DNA of 64,000 nt. Source: Carallia brachiata (taxonomy: Eukaryota > Streptophyta > Magnoliopsida > Malpighiales > Rhizophoraceae). The DNA lies in assembly GCA_021464245.1 (NCBI GenBank), contig JADCRB010000045.1, forward strand, positions 1,078,468 through 1,142,467. The letters are read 5' to 3'. The position numbers and the translations under genes were made by a program. Below the pieces are notes generated by a model, which searched no databases, was not told the origin of the DNA, and was given only the letters and a program-made list of their open reading frames with translations. Shown one piece after another: positions 1 to 13,522 of this stretch. Positions within the stretch are counted from its first letter, which is position 1. Each line of letters starts with the position of its first letter.

Positions 1-2642
1 AGGCATGGTCTTTTTCAGTATCTGTGGATTTAGCTTTCTTTGTTTTGCTTGGATATAATACCTTCCCTATTGATAAAAAAAAAAAAAAAGTAACACAGTA
101 TATTATCATGATTTATTCATTTAAGTTACTTGGGTTTTGGCGAGAAATCTTAAGTTTGAACCTTATTAAGTGTAATGTCACTTACGTCAGGAGCCTTATC
201 AATCTTGGAAAAAGAAAAAAAAAAGGTAACAAAGTACATTATGGACCAAGAAAAAAAAGTAATACAATATATATTCTTTTTTTGGTACATAATACAGTAT
301 TTTTTGAACAAACAGTAAATTATTGAAAAAATAGAGTATTTTTTTCCTCATAAATGCAGTATATTATATTTGTTTTTAAAAAAACTGTCACCGTGCGCAG
401 CCCCGCTCGAGGCTCTATAGAAACTTGGAATAGATGATTCATTTGTTTATGGGGCAGTAGAATCAAGCTTGTGTGGGGGAGTACCGGAGTGGCACCATTG
501 AACACCACAAGCATGTGATGTGTCTTTCACCTGTGATTTCTTCTTTTGTTTGTGCTTCTTTCTGGAATGAAAATGAAACCAAATCGACTTATTTGGGTCC
601 GTCAATCAGACATTATCAAAAATAGTTAAGAATTTGCACATTTATGTGAGGTTTTATCCCATAAAATAAATTTATTTGGTCCCGCACCGGCATTGTAGAC
701 TGAATTATAGTTGAAATGGGTCATTTGTTTGGAATTGTTGTTCTATTTGTGTTTGGTTATTTGCAAATCTTGCTTTTTAAACTATCTGTCAATGTTCAAG
801 CGTCTTTGGCTCTCGTTTTACTATGCCTTTTGGATGACTTAATTTTTCATTTGCTCTGGCTGTCAACTCTGTCCTCCAATTTTCCCATCGATAATGGGAT
901 GCAAATAAATAACATACCCTATAGTTACACATGCATTAATTAGCAATCCTAACTTAAGAACATGTTTTTTGCTGCTCAAGTATTTGCACCTGATAAGGAC
1001 TAGTTTGGACTGAACCCAACGGACTTAGAGCTTACGCCAAGACTAAGGTAAATGATCCACAATAATTCACCTGCCTAGAATCAAGACCACCAATACCCAA
1101 CTCCAATTAGGGTTGTTATAACCTAACCTCATAATCACTTACTCATGTCACATCAATAATACATTGTCCATTAGTATTCTAATTATTTAATAATACTATT
1201 AATAGTTAGGAGACACGTTTGATACGATAACTTAAATGATACATTTTATATTAACTAACAAATGTTTATATTGAGATCGTGTAAATACCTAAATCTCATA
1301 AACTAAGGTAACATACTTTCTCTTTCGTCAATGATTCCTCTTTCTTTCTCTACCTTTCATTGATTTAAGTATCAGAGTACTGATGTAGCTTCCAACTCGA
1401 TATTCCATAATCTTTCTTGTATCTTGAAGTTGATTAGTCTAAACCAAATTCAACAAGGACTTAACGCTTCCCAACCGTGTTCCAGCTTGGCACCCAACAT
1501 TACACACAGCAGCACCAATCTAGAGAACAACTTTGTTGAGTAAAACCCAAGCCGTTGGCGAGCGTTACTTTCATTTGGCACACTTGCATTTGATTATTGA
1601 TCGCATAACACAGCTCAAGCATCAAAAATTGTTTATAGAACCCGCTCGGCATAGATGTTTCTCAGTTTCTGTTTTTGCTTCCATCTTTCAGACGCATCCA
1701 TTGTCAAAGTCAATACCTCAAACGCCTCGCCAGTCGCCAGACAAAACATTCGATGCAAAACAAACAGCTTATTAAATAACGTTGAAGAAGTGCTTGAACG
1801 ATAGATGTTGAATGTGCGTGCCAAGGCAGATTAGGACACAAGTCCATCATGTTGGTAACCCAAAAAGGACCTCTCAAACGAGTGTTTTGGAAAACGATTT
1901 TGGGCAGCCCACAGCCACAGGCCACGGGCCACTACCACCACTACAGGTATACATGTGTATGGGTTTGGCAATCTAACCATTTCTTTTTCCCTTTTTAGAT
2001 TTTAATTGTAAAAAATATGAGTATATTAATTATTATATTTTTAAATTAAAATTAAAATTAATTGTTATTATTTCCATTCAATTGTCTGTTATAAAAACAA
2101 TTTTTTACTCAAATATTATTAAATTTAAATAAATCATACATACATCAAACTACAGTATAAATTAGTCTAAACCTACAATCTTTACAGGAATATCAAACTG
2201 CACCTCAACAAGTCCACTTAAGTAAAAAGCAGTAAGGCTGGGATTCGAATTTAGACCGATAAAACAAAGAGAAAGTTCGGATCACCAATCAACATGTTAC
2301 ATGTGCAATCCAACAATTTCACGAAGTACAAATTATAATCCAAGGAACACCCACGTGGGAAATTTTAATCCACACCCTTTGTACTCAAAATTTCCAGTTC
2401 GGCCCCACTTGAGCCCAGCCCTCCCTCTTTCCGATTCAACTCGGCTATTATCCACAAATCTGAAATCTCCCAACTTCTACTGAAAACCACTAGTATGCAA
2501 TGCAAAGCCTTCTCTCCAATTCCAACAAAAATGCTGGAACTATCAGAAACTAAACTGAATTTATCGGCGGCGGCTCTAGACAACAAACGAAATTAGAGTC
2601 ACGAGAAAGAATTCACTTTAGTTTAGGTTTGTGTTCTGCAAA
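1..2642. other. Intergenic region, no recognised gene
   Basis: Only short open frames without recognisable domains are present on either strand. The first 350 bases are A/T-rich with several poly-A tracts. Around 1980-2160 the sequence is almost pure A/T. The 2300-2640 part is the upstream region of the LON-domain gene that follows. I see no tRNA, rRNA or intact mobile element. Confidence 0.5.
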
Positions 2643-3514
2643 ATGGCTCTCCCACAGCTGCTTGCCACTCACAAACCCTCGTTAAACCCCACCATTCCCA
2701 GCTTCCTTTCTCAAACCACCCCAGCGCCGCCTGCACCCCTTATTTCTTCTCCATATCCGCGCCGTCGATTCTCCCCCGCCGCCACCGCCGCCGCAGTAGG
2801 CGACCCCCCGCCAACTCTCTCAGATGCTCCGCCTCGTCTTTCTCCGAGAAGCATCACACCAACCACGCCAAGCCAGACGACGTCGTCGAGCTGCCCCTCT
2901 TCCCCCTCCCGCTCGTGCTGTTCCCGGGCGCTATCCTCCCCCTCCAGATCTTCGAGTTCCGTTACCGCATTATGATGCACACCCTCCTCCAGACCGACCT
3001 CCGCTTCGGCGTCCTCTACTCCGACGCTGCCTCCGGTACCACCGACGTCGGCTGCGTCGGCGAGATCGTCAAGCACGAGCGCCTCGTCGACGACCGCTTC
3101 TTCCTCATCTGCAAAGGCCAGGAGCGTTTCCGCGTCACCAATCTCGTCCGCACGAAGCCGTACCTGGTGGCGGAGGTCACGTGGCTGGAGGACCGGCCGT
3201 CGGCGTCGGGAGACGAGGACGTGGAGGCGTTAGCGACGGAGGTGGAAGCCTATATGAAGGACGTGATTAGGCTGTCCAATCGGCTGAACGGGAAGCCGGA
3301 GAAGGAGGAGCAGGACTTGCGCCGGAATCTATTTCCGACGCCGTTTTCGTTCTTCGTTGGGAGCACTTTCGAGGGCGCACCCAGAGAGCAGCAGGCGTTG
3401 CTGGAATTGGAGGACACGGCGGCGAGATTAAAGAGAGAAAAAGAGACCTTGAGGAACACCCTCAATTACTTGTCCGCTGCCTCTGCTGTCAAAGACGTGT
3501 TTCCATCTTCGTGA
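2643..3514 (+). CDS. LON-substrate-binding (Lon N-terminal) domain protein, plastid-type; apparent 1-base frameshift
   Basis: Plant single-domain relative of the N-terminal part of Lon protease, without the ATPase or protease modules; the family is usually predicted to be plastid-targeted and its exact function is not settled. Translation from the ATG begins MALPQLLATHK and has a Ser/Pro-rich, transit-peptide-like N-terminus. The domain follows in another frame: LPLFPLPLVLFPGAILPLQ, FEFRYRIMMHTLLQTD, RFFLICKGQERFRVTN, FPTPFSFFVGSTFEGAP, and the end SAASAVKDVFPSS. The frame changes at the C run 2804-2809 (six C); seven C would join both halves into one intact frame of about 290 residues, close to the family length. 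There is no intron. The downstream part is strongly conserved throughout, so a sequencing error is more likely than a pseudogene. Family call is confident; the break is directly seen. Confidence 0.88.
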
Positions 3515-5890
3515 TGGTGAAGGTGTGTGGAAATAATAATACACAAAAATAGAGTAAAAAGTATTGAAATTTTGATGTGTAATTAACTTAGTTGTATTCT
3601 GTATCTGTTAGTTTGTAGCCTCAAGTCAAGTGTGATCTTATCTATAAGCAAAATCCATAAATCTGTTGAAACTGGGCAATCTTGGCATTTGGTGAGTTTT
3701 TTTGCAAATATCTTCAATTTCAAAAACAGGAGAGCTCCATGCAAGGACGATTTATAGCAATATAAAAGTTCTTGTATTAGAATTTTCGTACGGTCAAATT
3801 CGCTTGCGCCAGTACCGCGAGTGGGGATTAGTCTTTCACGTAAAATTCTTGAACTACCTCCTACCTACACCTTTTTTATAGGGTGACCAACAATAATGGG
3901 CTTACCAAGCAAAAGAGCTAACAGACTTTAACAAAGCAAAAGGAAACTACTTTTAAGTTATGTTTATTCAACATCTAATTGCCATCTTGTGCATATGGCC
4001 TTTATATCCTAGCTCTTGACTTTATGTAGACTTCTTACTAAGTGTTTGATGGAACGTTACATTTGGAAATGAATGTTTGAGGAGCTTTTGTTGGTGCTGG
4101 ACCTGCTGGTCATGCCTCCTTCTATTCCTCGCACTTGATATGGAATAGATATAGGTACACCCACCCTGTTCCTCTCAATTCATTTGAAATGATTCATCTC
4201 ATCTTGGTTTGACTGTCCATCAATGTGTTCACGGTTTAAGCACGTTTGCCTTTGAATCTACTTTGTTAGCCTTAAATTCTGGGCAAAATGCTTGAAGAAA
4301 ACTTGCGAGCGTTACATAATTCATGGAGATAACTTTTCTATATGAATTTCCGTTGGATTTGGTTACAATTTTCCGGCAGGATAATAATTTGATTGAATTG
4401 TATATCCACTAAGATTAGTCTATCTGTGACGACTTCTCATGTGGTTTTCATTTGGTAGTTGCATCAGAACCTGCAATTGTCATAGGAGGCATAAATTGGC
4501 AATGCCAGTGCTGGATATATTAAGCAAACTGTTATGTGTTAGCAGTTTATACTACATATTTTCCATGTTTAGGCACTTTTTGAATCTTTTCTCTGCAAAA
4601 ATTACAGAAGTAAATGCATTTTTTTTTCCCAGAAGTGGAGTTAAAGAATTCATCCGTTCGAAAAATTACCTCTCTTCACTTGCTAGAAGAGCACAAGGAT
4701 AGATGCGAAGCAATGAATCTTAATCTGTTAAATTGTTCCCTCATTTACCCGCCAAGAGCCTGTATGCATCTCTACCCCCACAAGTTAGTGGGTCGTGTAA
4801 CCTGTCAATAATTTCAAAAGTAAAGGCTTCAGTGTTAAATTTCAAACGAAAGGCTTCGTTGACAATAATACCGGCTTTCTAAGGTTCTAAGCTTTTGCAA
4901 CCACTTGGTGGTGAAGTTGCATGGAACATGCTCTCTTTCATATCAAAAACAAAAACAACGGAAAAGGATTTGACGGGACATGGACAAGCAACAGAAAAGG
5001 GATCGGAAATTTAAAGCTGGCTCCAATGTCACTTACGAATTCAGTATATTTGTATGTACCCAGACAGCAAAGTTGCTCCACATTTTGCAAGCCATTTTCC
5101 ACGAATCATTAAAATGATCCTCACTCCTTGTTATCAGTCTATTGAGTGCAATTTGCAAACTCAGAGGCGAAGGTTTCCGTCGTACAGAGGAGAGGGTGGA
5201 AACTTTTGCAGACTCACCATGAAAGATATTGCTGAAGTTCAAGCCTCTCTTATGAGATTTTTCACCTGTCAATCTACCATAATAAAAATCTATATATATT
5301 TCTAGCAGACATTATTAGTCACAAATCAAATATCCTATTTTAATATAGAAAACACCCTTTAAGTGGTGAACACAACAAACAAATTAACAAATTAATATAG
5401 TGATATTATTATAATAACATAAAATAATAAAATAAACTAATAAATAAAAAGAACGTTGAAAAAGATCTCTATGATTTAATGAAAAGTGTTCAATTGGATC
5501 AGGTTGCTAATTGCCTATTTTGAATTTTTTTTCTTTGTAGTTCCATTAGAAAGTATTATAATTACCTGTTTGAACATAAGAAGACCAAATGATTACGATA
5601 TACTCAAACTATAAGACCGAAAACTCAAATCTTTTGTCAATATAACCACACAAATGATGGTTTTTGAACTGTTTTCTTACAACGAATCAAAAAACTATAA
5701 TATAAAGGAAAATTAATCAGATATCTCAATCCACATAATTAGTTATTATAATTATTACCATTTTTATTTCTTATTTAATACGCTAAATGTCGGGGAGGGT
5801 ATTAAGGTCAATTTTGATTCTCCTCCTACAAGTAGGAGAAGGAGCGGGACTAAATAAATTGCCTTTTTAGTTAAAAAGAAGCCACCGCCT
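3515..5890. other. Intergenic region
   Basis: The first ~200 bases are the likely 3' untranslated region of the LON-domain gene (T-rich). The rest holds only short open frames with no recognised motif. 5330-5480 is very A/T-rich. Nothing else is supported. Confidence 0.4.
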
Positions 5891-5897
5891 TAGAACC

Positions 5898-5909
5898 CTA
5901 TATATATAC
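5898..5909 (+). promoter_or_regulatory. TATA box of the transcript-like locus that follows
   Basis: A CTATATATATAC box is followed about 30 bases downstream by a C/T-rich, leader-like sequence. The position fits a start of transcription near 5930. No expression evidence is available from sequence alone. Confidence 0.45.
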
Positions 5910-8440
5910 GTATGGTGAATCCTTTCCAAACCCAACGGTCACATTCCAATGCCTCCTCCAAAAGACTCAAATTCTCGTCTTCTTTCTTTCCTTTGCAAGA
6001 GATTTTCCAAATCTCTGCAAACCCTAACCCCCGGCCCCCCATAACCACCACTCTCAATCAGTCATTGCTCTCGAGCCGTCGCCGGTGCCGGAGAATTGCT
6101 CAATCTAGTTTCTTTATCCTGCTCCACCGGTGGATTTAATCCACAGCCATTGCGCTAAAGATCTGTCTCCGATTTTATGTTACCTTTGATGTTCACTAGT
6201 TTTCGTTTTCTTTTTCACACAGAGAAAATCCGTTTCTCCTTTATACTAAGACGTAGAGTTATCTTCGCTGTTTCTGTTTTCTTTTCTTTTTTTCTTTTTT
6301 CTTTTTTTTTTTTCTATTTTGCTGTTTGTTTTCTTCATTCCACAGCAACGATCGTTCTAGATCTTAAGTTATGTTGAATGTTCACGATTTTTTGATTTAA
6401 ACAGGAGAAATCGAATCTTGTAAGTGACAAAATTAATCTCTTTTTCTTGTTTTATTTTCTTTTTCTTTAATTTTCTTTTATTTTTCATTCTGCAGGTTTT
6501 TCTCCCTTCGTTCCAGACACAGTAATATTCAGGTAAAGATCTGCTGTGATTTAGTTTAACTTCTTAACTTTAAGTTCTTCTTTTTGGCTTTCTTGATTCC
6601 TAAAAATAATGAAAGAAAAACAATCTTGTATTTATTTGAAGGTTTGTTCGTTATAGTAAGGCATAAGGACGATCTGGGCTTTCTTGTTTTCTTTTTCTGT
6701 TCTATTTATGCGGCTTCTTTATGCATCAGTTTCTTTTGGCATGTTTGGTCGGCTGGTACGCATTATTACATTTATTTTGTTCCTTGCTCTCGTATTTCAG
6801 TTGGAATCCTTTACATCCCCTGAAGATTAGGAAGGTCAACAAATTTTTTATGTGAATTGTCAAAACAAATTTATTGAAAGTCCACGCCAACGGCTTCTTC
6901 ACTTTGTGTTTTTTAGTCTTCACCAAAGCATCACTGCACACATTTGCATAAGCGTTTTTAAAAATTGTTCTGTCTAATGTTTCTCGCGTGGTTCCCTCCA
7001 ACTTTATTTTTTGGAAGCATTTTTTTGTTTTTTGCTTTTTCCTCGAACATCACAGGTTGTACTTTTCAGCTATGAACAGTTGTGTTTCTGTTTGTACAAC
7101 TAAGTGATTTATCAAATTTTTAGAGGAGCAATGGAAGTAGACATTGCGGGGCATTCTTGCTTCTGGTGAAGTTCAGCGAATTTTCCATTCCTTTATTTTA
7201 ACCACAGATAAAAGGAAAGTAAAGATTCAAACAAATTTTACCATTGGATTCTTGTTTAATTGTTTACTTTATTTGAACATAAAACTGATATTTTCTTGAT
7301 ATGCAGTTTCACTGAAGTCATTGCTCTTGGTATTAATAGTGTGATGTTGAAGATTTTATTCATTGTAAGTTAATAAAATGTTGCCTGTTTTTCTGTTTTA
7401 AGAACATAAAATTTATAACTAGATTTCTGATAACGTTACTTACATTTTTATTTTGTGTTAGAGAGTACCATAGATGGGATTAGGGCGTCTACATACTGCT
7501 GACAATGTTGAGCGCAAATCTCTATATGAAATGGCACTGGTAAATATCCAACTTCTTATCCTTCTTGTTTTCATTATTCATAGTCACGATGATTGATTTG
7601 TGACTAATAATGTCAGCTAGAAACATATAGATTTTATTATGTTAGATTGACAGGTAAAAAATTCTCATAAGATAAGCTTGAACTTCAACAATACCTCTCA
7701 TGGTGAGTAAACTTCTCCGCAATTTTTATCCTTGTGCTGATTTGTTTGTCTCTAAAGAAATCCCTTGTTAAATTGTAATTGGGTCTTTATATACAGGTAT
7801 GAATTTATTTGCCTTATAGTTCAGAGCATTTCCTTTTTGGATCTGGATCATTTGAAATTTCTGTTAGTATTTTTGTTTACAGTGAATGCCTTTCTACTGA
7901 CTTTTTTTTTTCTATCCTGTTGTTGCAGCAGGAGCTTTTCTTTTGTGTGTGTTGCTATGTGTTAGGCTTGTGATAAGCCTTTGAGGGAGCTTTCTATCTT
8001 GCTGGAAGTGCTAACAAGGTTTTTACTATGAAACTTTTTTCAGTTTTATGATCACTATATATATTTGTTAATGATGTTTTCTTTAAAGCAATTCTAGCTA
8101 CATCAGATAGAGAATCAAAGGACTGTACTGCAAGGCAAAAGTACATTCTTGTTCTTGTTTTGTAGCCACTGCACTCTATTCTTACTGACTGCTTCTGGAA
8201 TTGTTAAGTGAGATTATTCTCGTTACTTGTTTCTGTTAGTTTCTGATTATCATTTTGCTTTGTAATGATATTAGAATAGGCGATTTATTGTGATAAAGAA
8301 AAGAAAATATGTTGTACTCCCTGGTTTGTGCTGACCTCTAGCACAGATGTTTGCCAACTGAGCATGATAAAATAAAACTATCAGATCATTACAATTTAGA
8401 TTCCAATCTCGTGAATGAATGATCTTTTCTTTTGCTACAG

Positions 8441-8481
8441 GCTTGCCTCTGACTTTAGCTGGTGTGGAAGAAGGAATTTCT
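8441..8481 (+). repeat. 41-nt exon-like module, copy 1
   Basis: Flanked by TTTTGCTACAG upstream and GTGAGTATC downstream, so it reads as a small exon. It starts GCTTGCCTCTGACTTTAGCT and would encode GLPLTLAGVEEGIS-like sequence in an adjacent frame. Copies lie at 10671, 11971 and 13482. Confidence 0.65.
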
Positions 8482-10670
8482 GTGAGTATCAGTCTAACTT
8501 GTTATATTCCCCTTCCTATCCTTGGCTACTTTGAAGATTTTGGACTGGAAATGTTACCATTTGATGACTGTCCACGTTACCCTAAGATTTTTATTGAATC
8601 AGATTAATGGGAAGGACATTCATTTGGGTAATCCCTGTTCTTTCCCTTTCCCTCTTGCTTGTTTAGTTTAGCTGATTTTGTCTCTTTCTTACTTCATCTC
8701 TGGTTCAGGTTATCTGTGTTGTATGTTGGTCTGCAGGAGGAGAACGGGCCAATCTGGCATTCTGCTTCCTGGTGTTGCTTTCCATGTTGCGGTTCATGGA
8801 TCCATGCAGTGTGAAGATAACTTTGTTTGAGTGATAAGGTAAGCTCTCTTTCATTCTTTGAAGAGTGCATGTTTAAGATAAGTTGAATATGAATTAATTG
8901 TTTGGATTCTGCTGGCTTAACATTCTCTATACTTTTTCAAAACTTTTCCAGTGAATTGATCCACTTTTAATATTCCTTATATTCTCTTCTTTTTTTTTTT
9001 GAACAACCTTCTCTAGCCTACCAAATTGATCAGATGGGAGCTATTCATGTGCTCTTGTTTATAGTTTCGAAACCTGCTTTTCCTTTTCTCTGCCAACAAA
9101 TTCATTGTTTTGTCAAGTTGCTTCAATCCAAAAGCTGTAGTTGGATTTGAGGATGAGAGAGCACTTGTAGTTGGAATGTACAGTAATTTATATTTTGAAC
9201 AATCAGGTATGTGTCTTTGGAAGCTGATTATTGTTTTGATTGTGATCATTTGTTTCTGATTTTTCAGTTAAGTCATTTTCAGACTCATGAATCACTGATT
9301 ATGTTACTGTTTTTTTTTTTTTTTTCTATGTTTGTTGATTTGATTTAAAATAGTGCATTGGTACCTGAACCTTACAAGAAAAGTTTGGCATTCATATGAA
9401 ATTAAATTGTGGCTGAATATCTGAAAACAAAATTGGGAATCCAATTACAAGGGAGGACTAGAAGTTGCTAAATTTGGTTTAATGTGGTTCTGATAATGAT
9501 TGACACTGATTATACAGTTTGTTATTGGGATAAATCCTGGTCTCAATGGCTAAGAAAAAACCTTGAACGAAAGAACAACAAAAAGTGGTTGTTCATTGTT
9601 GCCTCTCTTCTCCTCTCTCTCTCTCTTCCCTCTTCCCTCTCTCCCCATCTGCATCTTTCTCAAGGTTTTATTAGCTGCACATAACTTTCCCTATTTGACT
9701 AATCTTCCATTGTTAAGTTTACCCTCATCCTCCAACTTCAGGTGGACAAACCACAGAATTTGACAGAGCCTCGGGATGGTAAAAACTGCTACTAAAAGTT
9801 TCGAGTTTAACCAAACAAGAACTCTGTGTAGAGACAACTGTGGTGTAGCCAAAAGGCATTTCAACACTTGCTTGCTACCATGTGGAGTGCAACAATAATG
9901 CTGCTTTTGTGCAAATAATTATCCAATGCAAATTCTCTTTTGCCCTCTTTCCACCCTTTTTTTTAGTATATCCAATGCTTTCTCTTCTTTATTGCAGATT
10001 TTGGGCAATGGAATGGATACTTGATCAATTTTGCTGTTCTTTGACAGGCAAAGACTCATCTTTAATTCTTTAGATGTAATCTCTGTGTAGTTATGTTGGA
10101 AAAAAATTGCTTTGCTCTAGTGTTTTGTTTGTAATTGATTTGTGAATTTTTCTTGTTTTACTGATTCCTTCAGTTGCCTTGAGTCAAATGGATTCATCCA
10201 TTTTAATCTTTCTATTTAAGCTAAGGTGCACACATCCATGTATGAATACTCTTTAACTATTGTTTGAAAGAAGCTTCTTTGAGAAAAATGTGAACAATTA
10301 CGAGAATTTACCATTGTTTAAAAGAAGTTTATTTTAGAAAGTGTGAACATCTACTATAATTTTATTCTTCTCATTGGCTTTGCAGGGATTACAAAAATTC
10401 TGTGCAGAGTAATCAAAGGTTTGTAAATGATCATGGTGTCCATTCATATTTGTAATTTGACTTCGTTTGCTACTTTGGTAAGGTTACTTAAAGATCCATC
10501 CTTTAACGTTGGTAATATATGTCTCTTTGGCATATGCTCAAAGAAGTGCAGGTGGACTCCAAGGTTTGTGTTGAGCTGCAACGCAGGTGTTTGTCAACTC
10601 AGCTCAATAAATTTATCATTATTATGTAGAATTAAATATAATGAATGAATATTCTTATCTTTTCCTGCAG

Positions 10671-10711
10671 GCTTGCCTCTTACTTTAGCTGGTGTGGGAG
10701 AAGGAATTTCT
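10671..10711 (+). repeat. 41-nt exon-like module, copy 2
   Basis: Preceded by TTTTCCTGCAG and followed by GTGAGTACC. Nearly identical to copy 1. Upstream it shares a GTTTGTG...TGTTTG(C/T)CAACT flank with the copies at 8441 and 13482. Confidence 0.65.
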
Positions 10712-11970
10712 GTGAGTACCAAGCTAACTTATGATATTCCCCTTTTTTTCCTTTGCTACTTTGAAGGTTTTGGACTAGTTGTGTTGCCACTATTTAGTCC
10801 AATTTTAGTTCATTCTTTTGTCGAGTTAACATTGGTTTATTGGTTAATGCAACGAAGTCTTTTACTCCCCATAATGCCATGGTTCATATACAGTCCATCA
10901 TACATGCTGCCATGTTAGTGCTACAGCTTCTCTGGCTACAAAGCTCAAAGGTTCAATGGTCTTTGTAAAGTACAAAGTAGTCAAAGTACTATTTTCTTGT
11001 GACCCAACTTTCTGGAAGAATCTGATATAAGGCCTAGGGGTTCTGGTCCCACGGTGGTCTTTTTCTGTGTTTGTTTGCTGTAGTGTGACTTATCTAATTC
11101 TTGCTGTTCGCTCTGTTGCAGGTTCATCCTAGTGATCTTATGGGTTGTCCTGTTGCTGCCCCCATTGTCTTAATGTTTGACTGCAGAACAGAATCTCCTA
11201 TGCAAGAGCTTCATGCAATCCTGCTCCAATAGTGGCCAGTACTGACTACAATGAATGGATGAAGAAGTTCCATTCAGCCCGACATATCATGGCTGGACTC
11301 AATGTTAGTGCTTTGCTTAGCACTTCTTTGAAAGTTGTTTCTTTGTTGACACTGTTTGATGATATCCGTTGGATGTGAATGTTGTTTGTGTGAAGAATGT
11401 GGGAATTTTTAATCCTAAAATGCAGTGCAATGATTGTAGTGGATTTCATTACTTGCATCCTCAGCTCTTTTCAGCTTCTGCTGGTCTTTTCAGCAACACA
11501 ATGAGACGGCAGAGGGCTCCATTGATTTAGATGAGGTTTGCAATCTCAGAAGCAGTTCATCATCATCATCATTTTGTGTAAATACTGAGATGATGGTTGT
11601 GTTTGTTATTACGGTGTCCTGTTTCCAAGATCTATGATACCATTTATGCTGAAAGTCTCTTAAAGGTGTGTAGTGTCTATTGTTTGCTTATCTTTGTGTT
11701 TCAAGCACCTCAATAGTACATTTCATTGATATTTTTTGACAATCCGTTTCTCTCAATATTAAGATTTTATGGTTCAAGGTTCGGCTAGGGGGATGCATGT
11801 GGTGTTCAAAGGTCACATATATGTTAGTTCACTGCTATCAGCGATCCCTATGGGAGAGATCATCCATTGCTGGAAGCAGTCATAAAGGATGCCCGGATTT
11901 TGATCACTGCCACTGGAGAAGTTAAGTTAGCGGACTTTTTGAAGATGAGTGATCTTAACTTTTCCTGCAG

Positions 11971-12006
11971 GCTTGCTTCTGAAATAGTGAGGGAGAAGGA
12001 CTTTCC
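11971..12006 (+). repeat. Exon-like module, copy 3, degraded
   Basis: Preceded by TTTTCCTGCAG and followed by GTGGGTATC. It is shorter and more divergent (GCTTGCTTCTGAAATAGTGA) than the other three. It marks the start of the second large duplicate. Confidence 0.5.
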
Positions 12007-13481
12007 GTGGGTATCAGACTGACTTTTATATTCACTTTTCTTTCCTTCGCCACTTTGAAGATTTTGGACTGGAAATGTTGCACTTGACGACTATCATCTT
12101 TACCCTAAGATTCTATTGAATCAGATTGATGGGAAAGACGTTCACTTGGGTAATTCCTGTTCTTCCCCACTCCCTCTTGCTTCTTCAGTACATTTGATAT
12201 TGTGGCTTTCTTATTTCATCTCTGGTTCGAGTTATCTGTGTTGTATACCGGTCCGCAGGAGGAGAGCAGGGCAACCTGGCATTCTGCTTCCTGATGTTGC
12301 CTTCCATGTTGTTGTTCATAGATCCGTGTGGCATGGAGATGACTCTGTTTGGTTGATAAGGTAAGCTCTATTTTATTATTTGAGGAGTGCATGCGTAAGA
12401 TAAGTTGAATGTGAATCAATTGTTTGGAATCCGCTGGCTTAACATTCTCTACATTTTTACAATATCTTCTCCTAGATAATTGGTTTGCTTGTATATTTCC
12501 CTCACTAGGCACATTTGTGAAGTGTTTACGAGTGAAAAATTTTCTTATGTTATTTTTCCGATTTTCTGTTCAGGAGTTTTGGTTTGTTGTTGTTGTCTAC
12601 TTTCATGAGTTTTGGCTTACTGAATAACAAAAACTCACATGTCCCAATATATTCATCTTTCAAGATCCAAGTGAATCATTTGTAAGCATGCTTTATTTTC
12701 TCTTTTTGGGTAATAAGGTAAGCTCTCTTTCATTCATGAAAATAATTACTTTGTGTAAAGATTTGTAGAAATATAGGGCCAATAACTTAAACGGATAACA
12801 ACAGGGAAGAAGCAAGCAATATTAAATGGGCTTTTTGGACGCCACATCATACTTAAAACCTTAAGGCTTAGGTTATGGGTCTTCTAACCACACTTATATA
12901 TTACTTTACTCCTCCCTTCCTTTCCAATATGGGACTTTTATATTTTATACTTCAACACTTTGCTTCAGTGTTTTGTTTAGAATTGTTTTCGCAGATTTAT
13001 GTTGTTTTAGGGATTCCTTGAGTTCCCTTGAGTCAAATGGATACATCAATCTTAATCTTTCTATTTTAGCTAGGGTACATCCATGCATAAAAACTCTTAA
13101 CTATAGTTTAAAAGAAGGTTATTTTAAAAACTGTGAATATTTACTAGAGTTTTTGCTTCTTGTTGGTTTGGCAGGGATTACTAAGATTCTGTGCAAAGTG
13201 TAAGACTAAGCTGTCAATGGTATGGGTTACATATTATGGTGTCCATTTGTACTTGTAATGCTTCTTTGCTTTCTACTTTGGTAAGGTTATTTCTATCATA
13301 AAACCAAGTTTTTAGATAGATCATGCATGTCTCCCTTGCATTTGTTCAGAGACAACAGGTGGAGCCCCAGGTTTGTGCTGAGCTTTAACACAAATGTTTG
13401 CCCACTCAGTATGATAAACTGAAATAATCAAATTATTGTTATGTGGATCTCATCTCATGAATGAATGATCTTTTCCTGCAG

Positions 13482-13522
13482 GCTTGCTTCCGACTCTAGC
13501 TGGCGTGGGAGAAGGAATTTCC
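13482..13522 (+). repeat. 41-nt exon-like module, copy 4
   Basis: Preceded by TTTTCCTGCAG and followed by GTGAGTATC. Full length, with a few substitutions relative to copies 1 and 2. Confidence 0.65.

Noticed and set aside
1340..1500. LTR retrotransposon end
   Set aside because: GTATCAGAGTACTGATG-like sequence recalls LTR flanks, but there is no paired repeat, primer-binding site or polyprotein in the neighbourhood.
2711..3076. Minus-strand Glu/Gly-rich open frame across the LON-domain gene
   Set aside because: It is the mirror of a GC-rich coding sequence on the plus strand and has no domain.
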